DNA from: Paenibacillus sp. PL2-23
Lineage (GTDB): Bacteria; Bacillota; Bacilli; Paenibacillales; Paenibacillaceae
Length of the DNA stretch: 64,000 nt
Reading direction: 5' to 3'
Assembly (NCBI RefSeq): GCF_040834005.1
Contig: NZ_CP162129.1
Coordinates: 1,531,501 to 1,595,500 of the forward strand
In this document: positions 24,698-33,552 of the stretch, in pieces
Layout: each line of letters opens with the position of its first letter
Position numbering within the stretch: the stretch's first letter is position 1
Position numbers and translations under genes: made by a program
The notes under the pieces: model-generated
Told to the model about the DNA's origin: nothing
The model's input: only the letters and a program-made list of their open reading frames with translations
Databases searched by the model: none

Positions 24698-25693
24698 TTA
24701 GCGCAGGTAGAGTCTGCTGGTTGCTTCCCAGATTTTGCCCGGCTCCAGAGCCAACAAGCCGATAGCTTCGGCAGGCAAGTCGACGTTCGGAGCGTTCACG
24801 AGGTTCACTTGAGGCTCCGGACAGAAGAAGCCTGGCGTCGCGCCGTTGTTATAGATCATCCACTGCTTATATTGTGTTCCGACATCGTAGATGAGCGTTG
24901 CTCCCGCGCGATGGTCGGTAAGCTCCATCTTGTTGCGGCCGTTTTTGGTCCCGCTTGTATAATGATTATCCATAGCTGCCCAGAATGGCGAAATGCCCGT
25001 TGTGCGCATTTGCTCCTCCTCCGGAAGCAGCGCCTGGAACTTGCCTGTTGGAAGCATACGGTCGTTCAGCTCCCAGCGCTCCTGCGTTGTCAGGGTGAAG
25101 GTATAATCATCGGCAGAGCTCTCAGGTGCAAACGGAGCGTTAATCGTCGTGTGGAAGGCAAGCAGGCATGGCAGAGCATCCTCGCCTTCGTTCTTCACCA
25201 GAACATGCTGAAGCAATCCGTTGCTGCTTAGCGAATAACGGAGCAGAATGGTGAAGCGATGGGGCAAATATTGATAGATCGGGTGCTGCTCGTCAATTGT
25301 AATGCTGAGGCTGACATAGCTCTCCAGCTCATTGACGCCATAGTTGTCGATACGCCACTTTGCAGTATGGAAGAAGCCATGAAGGTGATTGCCTGTTGCC
25401 TCTTCATTAACGGGGAAGGTGTAGGTTCTGCCGTTCCATGTGAAGGTGCCGTCCTCGTAACGATTGGGAGGGAACAGAATAGGAATGCCATGCACAGCCG
25501 GTTTCTCCCGGAAGCTGTCCATCTCATCTGCTGCAGGCTCTCTTAGCAGGGTGAACTTCCTGTCATTCTCGCGGAATGCGATCAGGTTGGCGCCTACGCA
25601 TGGTAATACAGCCGCCTCGTATGCACCCCATTCCAGCCAGAGGGCGGATTCATCGTGAAACATCGCTTCATATGCTTTGCCTTGAACAGTCAT
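24698..25693 (-). CDS. Aldose 1-epimerase family protein
   Basis: A 331-residue galactose-mutarotase-fold enzyme that interconverts sugar anomers. The beta-rich sequence has NHLHGFFHTAKW near residue 110 (substrate-contact His region), LPCLLAFHTTINAPF near 200 with another conserved His, and FFCPEPQVNLVNAPN near 290 with the catalytic-type Glu. This resembles the YihR/LacX-like branch more than classical GalM. ATG follows CGAGGAGGA. It is a single gene between terminators. The sugar it acts on is not evident. Confidence 0.88.
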   Translation of the reverse strand: MTVQGKAYEAMFHDESALWLEWGAYEAAVLPCVGANLIAFRENDRKFTLLREPAADEMDSFREKPAVHGIPILFPPNRYEDGTFTWNGRTYTFPVNEEATGNHLHGFFHTAKWRIDNYGVNELESYVSLSITIDEQHPIYQYLPHRFTILLRYSLSSNGLLQHVLVKNEGEDALPCLLAFHTTINAPFAPESSADDYTFTLTTQERWELNDRMLPTGKFQALLPEEEQMRTTGISPFWAAMDNHYTSGTKNGRNKMELTDHRAGATLIYDVGTQYKQWMIYNNGATPGFFCPEPQVNLVNAPNVDLPAEAIGLLALEPGKIWEATSRLYLR

Positions 25694-25761
25694 TATGTAC
25701 TTGTCCTCCTCGAAATAATAGCGATACCTACAGCATAGCAGGGTGCGGAGCTACGAACAAT

Positions 25762-25786
25762 AGCCCGGCTCAACTTGAGCCGGGCT
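25762..25786 (-). terminator. Perfect hairpin after the LytTR gene
   Basis: AGCCCGGCTCAA pairs with TTGAGCCGGGCT across a single C, giving twelve possible pairs. The T-run is poor on the minus strand (ATTGTTC), so it may act partly as an mRNA-stabilising end. Confidence 0.65.
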
Positions 25787-25812
25787 GCTGTTCAGAAACG
25801 ACGGAAGGACGA

Positions 25813-26148
25813 TTAGGCCTTATGGGTAACCAGCTGCTCAATGACAACCTGCTGGCGCTTATTCACCGTAAGCTGCTTGCCCTCCGAGCTGGCCGAGCCG
25901 AAGTAGATCGTTCCGCTCGCAATGGACTTGATTTTGCCAATATTGATGTAGCAGCTCGAGCTGATCTGGAAATAGCCCTTCCGTCCAGTTAGCTCTTGGA
26001 TCTCTTGGGCAGACAATCTCTTCTTTCTATTGTAGTTCCTGCCGTGAAAGCTGACGAGGCCATGAGTGCCAATCTTGAAGAAGAGCACGTCCTTCTCCAG
26101 ATCAAAATCTTCGTACACATTCCGTTCCTGCAGCGCTACATTCATCAT
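25813..26148 (-). CDS. Stand-alone LytTR-type DNA-binding protein
   Basis: A 111-residue protein made almost entirely of a LytTR domain: VLFFKIGTHGLVSFHG, then GRKGYFQISSSCYINIGKIK (the family strand-turn with a Ser/Tyr pair and Asn), and GKQLTVNKRQQVVIEQL at the end. LytTR domains bind DNA through beta-strand loops and are usually fused to receiver domains; single-domain versions exist. GGGGGA precedes the first of two adjacent ATG codons. A catabolite-response-like site lies just upstream. Target genes unknown. Confidence 0.82.
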   Translation of the reverse strand: MMNVALQERNVYEDFDLEKDVLFFKIGTHGLVSFHGRNYNRKKRLSAQEIQELTGRKGYFQISSSCYINIGKIKSIASGTIYFGSASSEGKQLTVNKRQQVVIEQLVTHKA

Positions 26149-26182
26149 CCCAAATCCCCCTTAGAAAAGTGATAGCGTGAAA

Positions 26183-26196
26183 TGTTAGCGCTTACA
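26183..26196. promoter_or_regulatory. Candidate catabolite response element (cre)
   Basis: TGTTAGCGCTTACA differs from the CcpA consensus TGWAARCGYTWNCW at one position. It lies 35 nt upstream of the LytTR start codon and 109 nt upstream of the lactonase start, so it could serve either direction. Confidence 0.5.
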
Positions 26197-26304
26197 TTGT
26201 AGCATACCTTTTATCTTTTGTGAAGTATTCTTTCGCAAATAGACATTGTTTCGCTAGAATGCATGTGCTATGGTGCATTTAAAGGAATAATTGGTTGGAA
26301 AGGA

Positions 26305-27396
26305 ATGAGCAGTCTTATGCCAAGTGAAGGCTTATTGTATGTCGGCTCCTACGGGGAGAACAACGAGGCTACCATTCATGTCTGCAAGCTTGACCCGGCA
26401 ACGGGAGAGCTGACCATCGTCCAGCGCGTACAGGGCGTGGAGAATGCGTCGTTCCTTGCTTTGCATCCTGGCGGAGAGCGGCTGTACGCCGTCAAGGAGC
26501 TTGCGGAAGCCAATGGGGAAGCTGGAGGTGAAGTGGTTGCTATTACTATAGACCGGGAAAGCGGCCTGCTTGGCGAGGTGACGAGCTCGGCCTCGACCAA
26601 GGGGGCGCATCCTTGTTATGTCAGCGTGAATGTGGACGGCACGGCGCTATATACGGCGAACTATACAGGTGGAAGCGTCTCGATGCATCCTCTCGACAGC
26701 TATGGCGAGGTGCTTCCCGCGGCCTCATTCATTCAGCACGCTTGCGCTCCAGGTCCAGTGGCTGACCGACAGGAAGCGCCGCATGCGCACTGTATCTCGC
26801 CCGTCGCGGGCACCCCATTTCTTCATGCTGTAGATCTGGGCATGGACGCGGTTGTCGCTTACGCGCACGAGCCGGGAACAGCCAAGCTCGTCAAGGTGGG
26901 GGAGACGAATATGCCGCCAGGCTCCGGACCTCGGCACATTGCTTATCATCCCGGGCTGGAGGCGGCATATGTCGCGAATGAGCTGGCCTCAACTGTCTCG
27001 CAGCTGCAATTGAACCGGAATACAGGCGAGCTGAAGATGCTGCACACCTATTCGACGCTTCCTGGCGACTATGACGGCTACAATGATTGCGCGGACATCC
27101 ATGTCTCGCCGGACGGACGATATCTGTATGTCTCCAATCGCGGACATAACAGCATTGCCGTATTTGCCATCCATCCCGCAATGTATGAGCTGACCCTGGT
27201 CGAGCACACCCACTCCGGCGGCGAGCTGCCGCGTAATTTCGGCATATCGCCGGATGGCAAGCTATTGCTTGCCGCTAACGGGAAAAGTGGCTGCATCGCC
27301 GTATTCCATCGGGACAGCGACAGCGGCAAGCTGACCGCGACGGGGCAGGTGCTCCAGCTGAATACCCCGGTATGCATTCGTTTTGCTATATCCTAA
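26305..27396 (+). CDS. Lactonase family beta-propeller (6-phosphogluconolactonase-like)
   Basis: A 363-residue seven-bladed beta-propeller of the lactonase family (YkgB/Pgl type), which hydrolyses 6-phosphogluconolactone or related lactones. Blades show repeated motifs: GLLYVGSYG, ASFLALHPGGERLYAVKE, HPCYVSVNVDGTALYTANY, GPRHIAYHPGLEAAYVANE, DIHVSPDGRYLYVSNRGHN and NFGISPDGKLLLAANG. Start uncertain between ATG 26305 and ATG 26317 (AAAGGA sits upstream of both); an ATG at 26263 is less likely. It is followed after about 20 nt by an MFS gene, probably in the same transcript. Confidence 0.87.
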   Translation: MSSLMPSEGLLYVGSYGENNEATIHVCKLDPATGELTIVQRVQGVENASFLALHPGGERLYAVKELAEANGEAGGEVVAITIDRESGLLGEVTSSASTKGAHPCYVSVNVDGTALYTANYTGGSVSMHPLDSYGEVLPAASFIQHACAPGPVADRQEAPHAHCISPVAGTPFLHAVDLGMDAVVAYAHEPGTAKLVKVGETNMPPGSGPRHIAYHPGLEAAYVANELASTVSQLQLNRNTGELKMLHTYSTLPGDYDGYNDCADIHVSPDGRYLYVSNRGHNSIAVFAIHPAMYELTLVEHTHSGGELPRNFGISPDGKLLLAANGKSGCIAVFHRDSDSGKLTATGQVLQLNTPVCIRFAIS

Positions 27397-27417
27397 TAAT
27401 ATTTGAACAGTGGTTCA

Positions 27418-28659
27418 ATGAAAGGCAGGTCCTGCAGCTTGTCCAGTCCAACACCAGTGGCCCCATCCGTAAAAGATAATGTCCGCTCGGCCACCGTATA
27501 CGCCATTTTATTTATGATCAGCTCGGTTCATTTGTTGAACGACGCGATGCAGACAGTCGTGGTCGCGCTGTTCCCCATATTCGAGGAATCGCTGAAGCTC
27601 ACGTACGGCCAGATCGGCTGGATCGCGTTTACATTGAATATGACGTCCTCCATTATGCAGCCTGTTGTCGGCGTGCTGTCGGACAGAAGCCCCAAGCCCT
27701 GGATGCTGCCCATAGGCATGCTGTGCAGTATGGCCGGCATGGCCGGTCTTGCTGTAGCGCCTAACTTCACTCTGCTCATACTTTCCGTCGTGTTTGTGGG
27801 ATTAGGCTCGGCCGTCTTCCATCCGGAGGGCTCGCGAGTTGTTCATATGGCGGCGGGCAGCCGCAGAGCGTTCTCGCAGTCCATCTATCAGGTCGGAGGC
27901 AACTTCGGCCAGTCGCTGGGTCCCATTATGACAGCGGCTATCTTCATCCCGCTTGGCCAGCGAGGCGCCGCATGGGGCATGCTGCTGGCGGCCGTGGCGA
28001 TCGCGATTTTGTTCAAGGTTGTGCCATGGTATGCGGCAAGACTGGCTGAGCATGGCGGCAAAGTGCCCAAGAAGAAGCCTGCGGCAGGATCAAGTCAAGT
28101 TAATCAAATGATTGTGCTCGCCTTGTCCATTCTGCTGCTTGTTGTATTCGCACGCTCCTGGTATGCCGCCGCAATCGGCAGCTTCTATCAATTTTATGCC
28201 AGGGACCATTATGAGATCACGATTCAAAGCGCGCAAATTCTGTTGTTCTTGTTCATGATATTCGGTGTCATCGGCACCTTCCTGGGTGGAATTATGGCAG
28301 ATCGAATCGGCCGCAAAAAAATGATGTTAATCTCGATTCTGGGAGCTGCGCCATTCGCGCTGGTGCTGCCGCACTTGCCTCTCTTCTGGGTGTATCCGTC
28401 TATCGCATTGCTGGGCTTCATTCTGCAGTCCGGCTTCTCCGTCAGCGTCGTGTACGCGCAAGAGCTGATGCCCGGCAAGGTGGGCATGGCGTCTGGACTC
28501 ATCACGGGGCTTGCGTTCGGAATGGGCGCGTTAGGGTCCGTCGTGCTGGGCAATATGGCGGACGCGGAGGGCATGGACAGCGTTATGCTTCTGGCGAGCT
28601 TCCTGCCGCTGATCGGCATATTGGCGCTGTGGCTGCCGAAGGATCGTAAGGAAGTCTGA
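27418..28659 (+). CDS. MFS transporter, fosmidomycin-resistance (Fsr) type
   Basis: A 413-residue proton-driven exporter with about twelve membrane segments. Strong family features are SSVHLLNDAMQTVVVALFP and YGQIGWIAF in the first segments, GLGSAVFHPEGSRVVH in the fourth-fifth segment region (the FHPE motif is diagnostic of the Fsr branch), and GGIMADRIGRKKMM between segments eight and nine. Known members expel fosmidomycin-like compounds; the natural substrate is unclear. The start is uncertain because no good ribosome binding site is visible, which fits translation after the lactonase gene. Confidence 0.88.
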   Translation: MKGRSCSLSSPTPVAPSVKDNVRSATVYAILFMISSVHLLNDAMQTVVVALFPIFEESLKLTYGQIGWIAFTLNMTSSIMQPVVGVLSDRSPKPWMLPIGMLCSMAGMAGLAVAPNFTLLILSVVFVGLGSAVFHPEGSRVVHMAAGSRRAFSQSIYQVGGNFGQSLGPIMTAAIFIPLGQRGAAWGMLLAAVAIAILFKVVPWYAARLAEHGGKVPKKKPAAGSSQVNQMIVLALSILLLVVFARSWYAAAIGSFYQFYARDHYEITIQSAQILLFLFMIFGVIGTFLGGIMADRIGRKKMMLISILGAAPFALVLPHLPLFWVYPSIALLGFILQSGFSVSVVYAQELMPGKVGMASGLITGLAFGMGALGSVVLGNMADAEGMDSVMLLASFLPLIGILALWLPKDRKEV

Positions 28660-28694
28660 TCACCAAGGGATAAGAAACAATTTATAACAAACGC

Positions 28695-28746
28695 AAAAAG
28701 ATCGCTTCTCTTTGGCTGTTGCCATGAGCTTGCGATCTTTTTTTTG
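28695..28746. terminator. Bidirectional terminator between MFS and xylR
   Basis: AAAGATCGC at 28697-28705 pairs with GCGATCTTT at 28732-28740. T-runs are present on both strands. Confidence 0.8.
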
Positions 28747-28764
28747 GCAAACATAGACGGTCAG

Positions 28765-29928
28765 CTAGACGCTCTTGATCTTGGAAATGAAATGGCTGAT
28801 GGCGTAATAAGCGGCTCCGCGAACGGCGGCTTGGTCCTTCAGCTCGGCGAATAAAAGGTCAAGCTTCTCTCTATGATAAGAGAGCGTGCGGCGATCTACG
28901 GACTGCTGCAGAGCGGGCGCAATCCATTCAGCGGCACGGCTCATCCGGTTGCCGATAATAACGGCGCTCGGGTTAAAGACGTTCACAATATTAGCGATCC
29001 CTGCCCCAAGCAGGGAGCCAATTCGATAGAACAATTCACGCACCTCGTCGTTGCCGGCTTCTGCTGCCTGCAGAAGGTCTTCCAGGCTGTCGAAGCCCAG
29101 CTCTGCGCCTTGCTCCAGAAGCGCATTCTCGGAGGCATAAAGCTCCCAGCAGCCGTTGTTGCCGCAAGAGCATGGTTTGCCGTCATATTGAATGGAGAGG
29201 TGGCCCAGCTCGCCGGAGAAGCCTGAAGAGCCCTTGTATAGCTCGCCGTTCAGAATAATGCCTGTACCGATACCAATGCCTACGCTGACATAGATTTGAT
29301 TCGCTATGTGCTGGCCAGCGCCGTATTTCTGCTCGCCCTGCGCCCCTGCGTTAGCCTCGTTGTCGATCGTTACCGGCAGGCTGAATCGCTCCTCCAGCTG
29401 TCGCTTTAATTCCACCTGACGCCATTTCATATTGGGCGCAAACAGGATAACCCCGTCATCGTCGACAATGCCGGGAACGCCGATACCGATGCCGACCACC
29501 CCGTATTCGCTGTCGGGGGCGCGCTGGATCAGCGACTGGATGATGGCGGAGAGATGCTCCAGCACATTCCCCGTGTGGACGGGCTTCAGCTTGATGGACA
29601 GCTCTTCTATTACATTGCCGGACAAATCAGCCAGTATGCCCTTGATATAGTTGACCCCAAGGTCGATGCCCACGGCATAGCCGGTCTTCTCATGGAACAG
29701 GAGAAGGGTCGGCTTGCGGCCCCCGCTGGATGCGCCAGGTCCAATCTCCTGCACCAGGTGGCGATCGATCAGGTCCTGCACAAGATTGGAGACGGTTGCC
29801 TTATTGAGGCCTGTCTTCTCGGATATTTGAGCCCGTGACAGCGGCGCGTATTGAATGACGGCGTCGAGCACGATGGCGGTGTTCATTTTTTTGATCAGCG
29901 CTAGATCTCCAGTTGATTTCGGTTTCAC
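28765..29928 (-). CDS. xylR: Xylose-responsive ROK-family repressor
   Basis: A 387-residue repressor. Residues 1-75 form a winged helix (SRAQISEKTGLNKATVSNLVQ) that binds DNA. The rest is a ROK sugar-kinase-like domain with GIDLGVNYIKG (phosphate-loop remnant), VGIGIGVPGIVDDDG and the zinc motif CSCGNNGCWE. It is divergent from xylA, and a perfect xyl operator lies between them, so this is XylR: it represses xylAB until xylose binds. GTG start with GGAGG 7 nt upstream. Confidence 0.95.
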   Translation of the reverse strand: MKPKSTGDLALIKKMNTAIVLDAVIQYAPLSRAQISEKTGLNKATVSNLVQDLIDRHLVQEIGPGASSGGRKPTLLLFHEKTGYAVGIDLGVNYIKGILADLSGNVIEELSIKLKPVHTGNVLEHLSAIIQSLIQRAPDSEYGVVGIGIGVPGIVDDDGVILFAPNMKWRQVELKRQLEERFSLPVTIDNEANAGAQGEQKYGAGQHIANQIYVSVGIGIGTGIILNGELYKGSSGFSGELGHLSIQYDGKPCSCGNNGCWELYASENALLEQGAELGFDSLEDLLQAAEAGNDEVRELFYRIGSLLGAGIANIVNVFNPSAVIIGNRMSRAAEWIAPALQQSVDRRTLSYHREKLDLLFAELKDQAAVRGAAYYAISHFISKIKSV

Positions 29929-30004
29929 AGTATGGCCTCCGTCCTGGTCCTATCTATTTAAGATAGCATACTGCAAAGCATACTCGAAAAAAAAGATTTT
30001 GTCG

Positions 30005-30035
30005 AACTTAGTTTGTTTAATAGACAAACTAAGTT
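30005..30035. promoter_or_regulatory. XylR operator (xylO)
   Basis: A long palindrome: half-site AACTTAGTTTGT at 30005-30016 and its inverse ACAAACTAAGTT at 30024-30035, separated by 7 nt. This matches the Bacillus xyl operator (TTAGTTTGTTT ... ACAAACTAA) and lies 70 nt upstream of xylA. Confidence 0.93.
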
Positions 30036-30104
30036 GGGCGTGTTATTCTGTACATGTAAACGGATACGTGAAAGATTGAAAACACATATAGGGAGGATTT
30101 ATTA

Positions 30105-31418
30105 ATGGCTTATTTCCAAGGCATCAACAAAATTCAATTCGAAGGCAAAGGCTCTGACAATCCACTGGCGTTCAAGCATTACGATCCCAAGCAGGTTGTA
30201 CTGGGCAAAACAATGGAAGAGCATCTTCGTTACGCGGTTGCATACTGGCATACCTTCAACGCAAACGGCTCAGACCCGTTCGGCGTGGGCACAATGGTTC
30301 GCGGCTGGGACGCTTACGATGGTCTTGACCGCTCCAAGGCTCGTGTAGAAGCAAACTTCGAGTTCATGGAGAAGCTGGACATTCCTTACTACTGCTTCCA
30401 TGATATCGACATCGCGCCTGAAGGCGAGACGCTTCAAGAAACGAACAAAAACCTGGACATCATCGTAGCTATGCTGAAGGACAGCATGAAAGCCAGCGGC
30501 AAAAAGCTGCTCTGGAACACAGTTAACATGTTCACAAACCCTCGTTATGTACACGGCGCCGGCACAACCTGCAATGCCGACGTATACGCCTATGCGGGCG
30601 CTCAGTTGAAGAAAGGCCTTGAAGTAGGCAAGGAGCTTGGTGCTGAGAACTATGTATTCTGGGGCGGCCGCGAAGGCTATGAGACGCTGCTGAACACAGA
30701 TATGGGCTTCGAGCTTGATAACCTGGCTCGCCTGTACCATATGGCGATCGCGTATGCCAAGGAAATTGGCTTCGACGCGCAATTCCTGATCGAGCCTAAG
30801 CCGAAGGAGCCGACCAAGCATCAATACGACTTCGACGCTGCGACAACAATCGCGTTCCTGCAGAAGTACGGCCTCAAGGATCACTTCAAGCTGAACCTGG
30901 AAGCCAACCACGCGACGCTTGCGGGCCATACCTTCGAGCACGAAATTCGTACAGCTGCTATCAACGGCATGCTGGGCTCGCTTGACGCGAACCAAGGCGA
31001 CCTGCTGCTTGGCTGGGATACGGACGAATTCCCAACCGACCTGTATTCCACAACGCTGACGATGTACGAAGTACTGAAGGCTGGCGGTCTGGGCCGCGGC
31101 GGCGTGAACTTCGACGCCAAGGTACGTCGTGGCTCGTTCGAAGCGGAAGACCTGTTCCTGGCTCATATCGCTGGTATGGACAGCTTCGCTTGGGGGTTGA
31201 AAGCGGCAGCTAAGCTGATCGAAGAGAAGACGCTTGACAGCATCGTTACAGACCGCTATGCAAGCTTCCAAGAAGGCATTGGCGCGGATATCGTATCCGG
31301 CAAAGCAACGCTTGCTTCCCTGGAGCAATACGCGCTGCAGAACCACAAAATCGTGAATAAATCCGGTCGTCAAGAGCGTATTCGCCTCATGCTGAGCGAG
31401 GTCATCTTCAGCGTATAA
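30105..31418 (+). CDS. xylA: Xylose isomerase
   Basis: Converts D-xylose to D-xylulose in the cytoplasm. 437 residues, the usual length for the class II enzyme. Conserved segments include [27 protein letters not shown] with the catalytic His, [35 protein letters not shown] with the bridging Glu and Lys, [13 protein letters not shown], and [10 protein letters not shown] with metal-binding Asp residues. GGGAGGA precedes the ATG. It is followed after 39 nt by xylB and controlled by the upstream XylR operator. Confidence 0.98.
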   Translation: MAYFQGINKIQFEGKGSDNPLAFKHYDPKQVVLGKTMEEHLRYAVAYWHTFNANGSDPFGVGTMVRGWDAYDGLDRSKARVEANFEFMEKLDIPYYCFHDIDIAPEGETLQETNKNLDIIVAMLKDSMKASGKKLLWNTVNMFTNPRYVHGAGTTCNADVYAYAGAQLKKGLEVGKELGAENYVFWGGREGYETLLNTDMGFELDNLARLYHMAIAYAKEIGFDAQFLIEPKPKEPTKHQYDFDAATTIAFLQKYGLKDHFKLNLEANHATLAGHTFEHEIRTAAINGMLGSLDANQGDLLLGWDTDEFPTDLYSTTLTMYEVLKAGGLGRGGVNFDAKVRRGSFEAEDLFLAHIAGMDSFAWGLKAAAKLIEEKTLDSIVTDRYASFQEGIGADIVSGKATLASLEQYALQNHKIVNKSGRQERIRLMLSEVIFSV

Positions 31419-31457
31419 TCTCCACTGGATTGGGGGCATAAGGAGGCTGGAACAGCC

Positions 31458-32954
31458 ATGAGTTATGTTATTGGTATTGACCTTGGAACAAGCGCCGTCA
31501 AGGCGCTTCTGGTCAATCGCGACGGCAATGTTGCCGCGGAGGCTTCGCGAAGCTACCCGCTCTTCCACGAACGCTCCGGCTGGAGCGAGCAGCGCGCCGA
31601 CGATTGGGTTCAAGGCACGCTGGAAGCTATTGCGGAGCTCGTGTCCGGCAACGGCATCGACGCTGCAGCAATCGAAGGCATCAGCTTCTCGGGTCAAATG
31701 CATGGCCTCGTTCTTCTGGACGAGGCGGGCAATCCGGTACGGAACGCTATATTATGGAACGATACCCGTACGACGGAGCAATGCCGTGAAATCGAGCGCG
31801 TGCTTGGCGACAAGCTCCTGTCGGTTACGCGCAATCCGGCGCTTGAAGGGTTCACCTTGCCGAAGATTCTGTGGGTGCGCCAGCATGAGCCGGAAGCCTT
31901 CAGCAAGTCATCCCTATTCGTATTGCCGAAGGATTATGTGCGCTACCGGCTAACGGGACAGCTTCATATGGATTATTCCGACGCTGCGGGCACACTTATG
32001 CTGGACGTTGCTGGAAAGGTATGGAGCCAGGACGTGCTGGAAGCGTTCGGCTTGCCTGCAAGCTTCTGTCCTCCACTTGTGGAATCGCACGGCTACGTCG
32101 GCAACCTGCTGCCGGATGCCGCGGCGAAGGCCGGCTTAACGGAAGCGACAAAGGTATTCGCAGGAGGCGCGGACAATGCTTGCGGAGCGATTGGCTCTGG
32201 CATTTTGTCTGAGGGACTGACGTTGTGCTCCATTGGCACCTCCGGCGTTATTCTCTCCTATGAGAAGGATGAGACGAGCGATTACCAGGGCAAGGTTCAT
32301 TTCTTTAACCACGGACAGGAGAACGCGTTCTATGCGATGGGCGTCACTCTTGCGGCTGGCTACAGCTTGAGCTGGTTCAAGAAGACATTCGCCCCAGGAG
32401 AATCGTACGATCAGCTTCTGGATGGAGTAGGGGCTGTGAAGCCTGGCGCGGGCGGTCTTCTGTTCACACCGTATTTGGTGGGTGAGCGTACGCCTCATGC
32501 GGATTCATCGATCCGTGCCAGCTTTATCGGGATGGACGGCTCTCATGAGCGCATCCATTTTGCCCGTGCGGTGATGGAGGGGATCACGTTCTCGCTCGGG
32601 GAGTCCGTTCATATGCTGAGAAGCGCAGGCAAGTCCGTCGACAAAATTGTATCCATCGGCGGCGGCGCCCAGAATCCCGTCTGGCTGCAAATGCAGGCCG
32701 ACATCTTCGACGCAACCGTCGTGTCGCTAGAGAACGAGCAAGGCCCAGGTCTCGGCGCGGCCATGCTGGCTGCGTACGGCTGCGGCTGGTTCGACAGCCT
32801 GGAGGCTTGCTCCAAGAGCTTCGTGAAATACGCCAGCGCATACACGCCACAGCCTGAAGCAGTACAGACGTATCGCGAGCTGTTCAGTGTATATCAGCAG
32901 GTGTATCATCAGACGAGGTCTATGAACGAGGCTTTGGCAGCGTTCAGATCATAA
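31458..32954 (+). CDS. xylB: Xylulokinase
   Basis: Phosphorylates D-xylulose to xylulose 5-phosphate, feeding the pentose phosphate pathway. 498 residues of the FGGY kinase family: GIDLGTSAVKALLVN at the N-terminus (ATP phosphate loop), ISFSGQMHGLVLLD with the xylulokinase-specific QMHG, DYSDAAGTLMLD, and GGAQNPVWLQMQADIF in the C-terminal nucleotide domain. AAGGAGG lies about 12 nt before the ATG. Operon with xylA; a terminator follows. Confidence 0.97.
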   Translation: MSYVIGIDLGTSAVKALLVNRDGNVAAEASRSYPLFHERSGWSEQRADDWVQGTLEAIAELVSGNGIDAAAIEGISFSGQMHGLVLLDEAGNPVRNAILWNDTRTTEQCREIERVLGDKLLSVTRNPALEGFTLPKILWVRQHEPEAFSKSSLFVLPKDYVRYRLTGQLHMDYSDAAGTLMLDVAGKVWSQDVLEAFGLPASFCPPLVESHGYVGNLLPDAAAKAGLTEATKVFAGGADNACGAIGSGILSEGLTLCSIGTSGVILSYEKDETSDYQGKVHFFNHGQENAFYAMGVTLAAGYSLSWFKKTFAPGESYDQLLDGVGAVKPGAGGLLFTPYLVGERTPHADSSIRASFIGMDGSHERIHFARAVMEGITFSLGESVHMLRSAGKSVDKIVSIGGGAQNPVWLQMQADIFDATVVSLENEQGPGLGAAMLAAYGCGWFDSLEACSKSFVKYASAYTPQPEAVQTYRELFSVYQQVYHQTRSMNEALAAFRS

Positions 32955-32971
32955 GCTTGGCTTGGTTGACT

Positions 32972-33013
32972 AATCCGTCCCACCCCATTGTGGGGGAAGG
33001 GGCGGATTTTTTG
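32972..33013 (+). terminator. Rho-independent terminator after xylB
   Basis: AATCCGTCCC pairs with GGGGCGGATT, with an inner CCACCCC/GGGGG stem, followed by TTTTTT. Confidence 0.85.
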
Positions 33014-33017
33014 TTGT

Positions 33018-33430
33018 TGCTTCACAGGCACGTCTAATCGCTCCCATTAGGCCTCCCAGGCAAAAATAGACGTTTGTGGCACGTCTAAATGCTCCGAGCC
33101 GCCCTTCCTGGCATAAATAGACGTTTTCGATCAAATCCCCTTCACATCGAGCGAATCCGCACCATTATAGACAATATTTCGTTCAAAGCGCCTCACTTCG
33201 AGCTCCTGCACCAGTTATTTGAACGATATTTCGTTCCCGGCATAATAGACGTTCCTGGCACGTCTAAATGCTCCCAATCATCCTCCCCGGCGCAAATAGA
33301 TGTTTCTGGCACGTCTAAATGCTATAAACCGCCCTTCTCAGCACGAATAGACGTTTCTGACACGTCTAAATGCTCCCTATCGACCTCTCTGGCACAAATA
33401 GAAGTTTGTGGCACGCTTAATCGCGCCGAA
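33018..33430. repeat. Second 51-bp repeat array with TAGACGT/ACGTCTA palindromes
   Basis: GGCACGTCTA or close variants occur at 33027, 33078, 33257, 33308, 33359 and 33410; the last four are exactly 51 bp apart, as are the first two. Each unit holds the inverted repeat TAGACGT-TTCTGGC-ACGTCTA followed by AATGCTCC. The middle (33130-33240) has diverged and contains a separate pair of ATATTTCGTTC elements. It fills most of the 600-bp gap between xylB and the GIY-YIG fusion gene; no gene is credible within it. Confidence 0.9.
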
Positions 33431-33505
33431 CCGCCCCCCAAAAACAATCACTCTCACCTGTTTCTTGAATAAAAACAAACAAAGTGATAATATATCTACA
33501 TAATA

Positions 33506-33535
33506 ACAAACATAAATTAAATTTGTTTGTATAAT
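33506..33535 (+). promoter_or_regulatory. Candidate -10 with overlapping inverted repeat
   Basis: TATAAT at 33530-33535 is the best promoter element upstream of the fusion gene. ACAAAC at 33506-33511 and GTTTGT at 33525-33530 form an inverted repeat just before it. No good -35 is seen. The 70-bp stretch is much more AT-rich than its surroundings. Confidence 0.4.
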
Positions 33536-33552
33536 ATTCTGTAGGAAAGGCA

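Noticed and set aside
30054..30067. Possible cre site TGTAAACGGATACG upstream of xylA
   Set aside because: Three mismatches to the CcpA consensus, including in the second half-site; not strong enough to annotate.
30270..31703. Minus-strand frame of 477 codons opposite xylA and xylB
   Set aside because: Antisense openness caused by codon bias in two unmistakable enzymes.
33018..33430. Possible CRISPR array
   Set aside because: The conserved part covers most of each 51-bp unit, spacers would be under 20 bp and similar to one another, and no cas genes are near. The same reasoning excludes the array at 4907-5374.
33089..33472. Plus-strand open frame of 127 codons in the second array
   Set aside because: Repeat-derived, no domain, starts within the array without a ribosome binding site.
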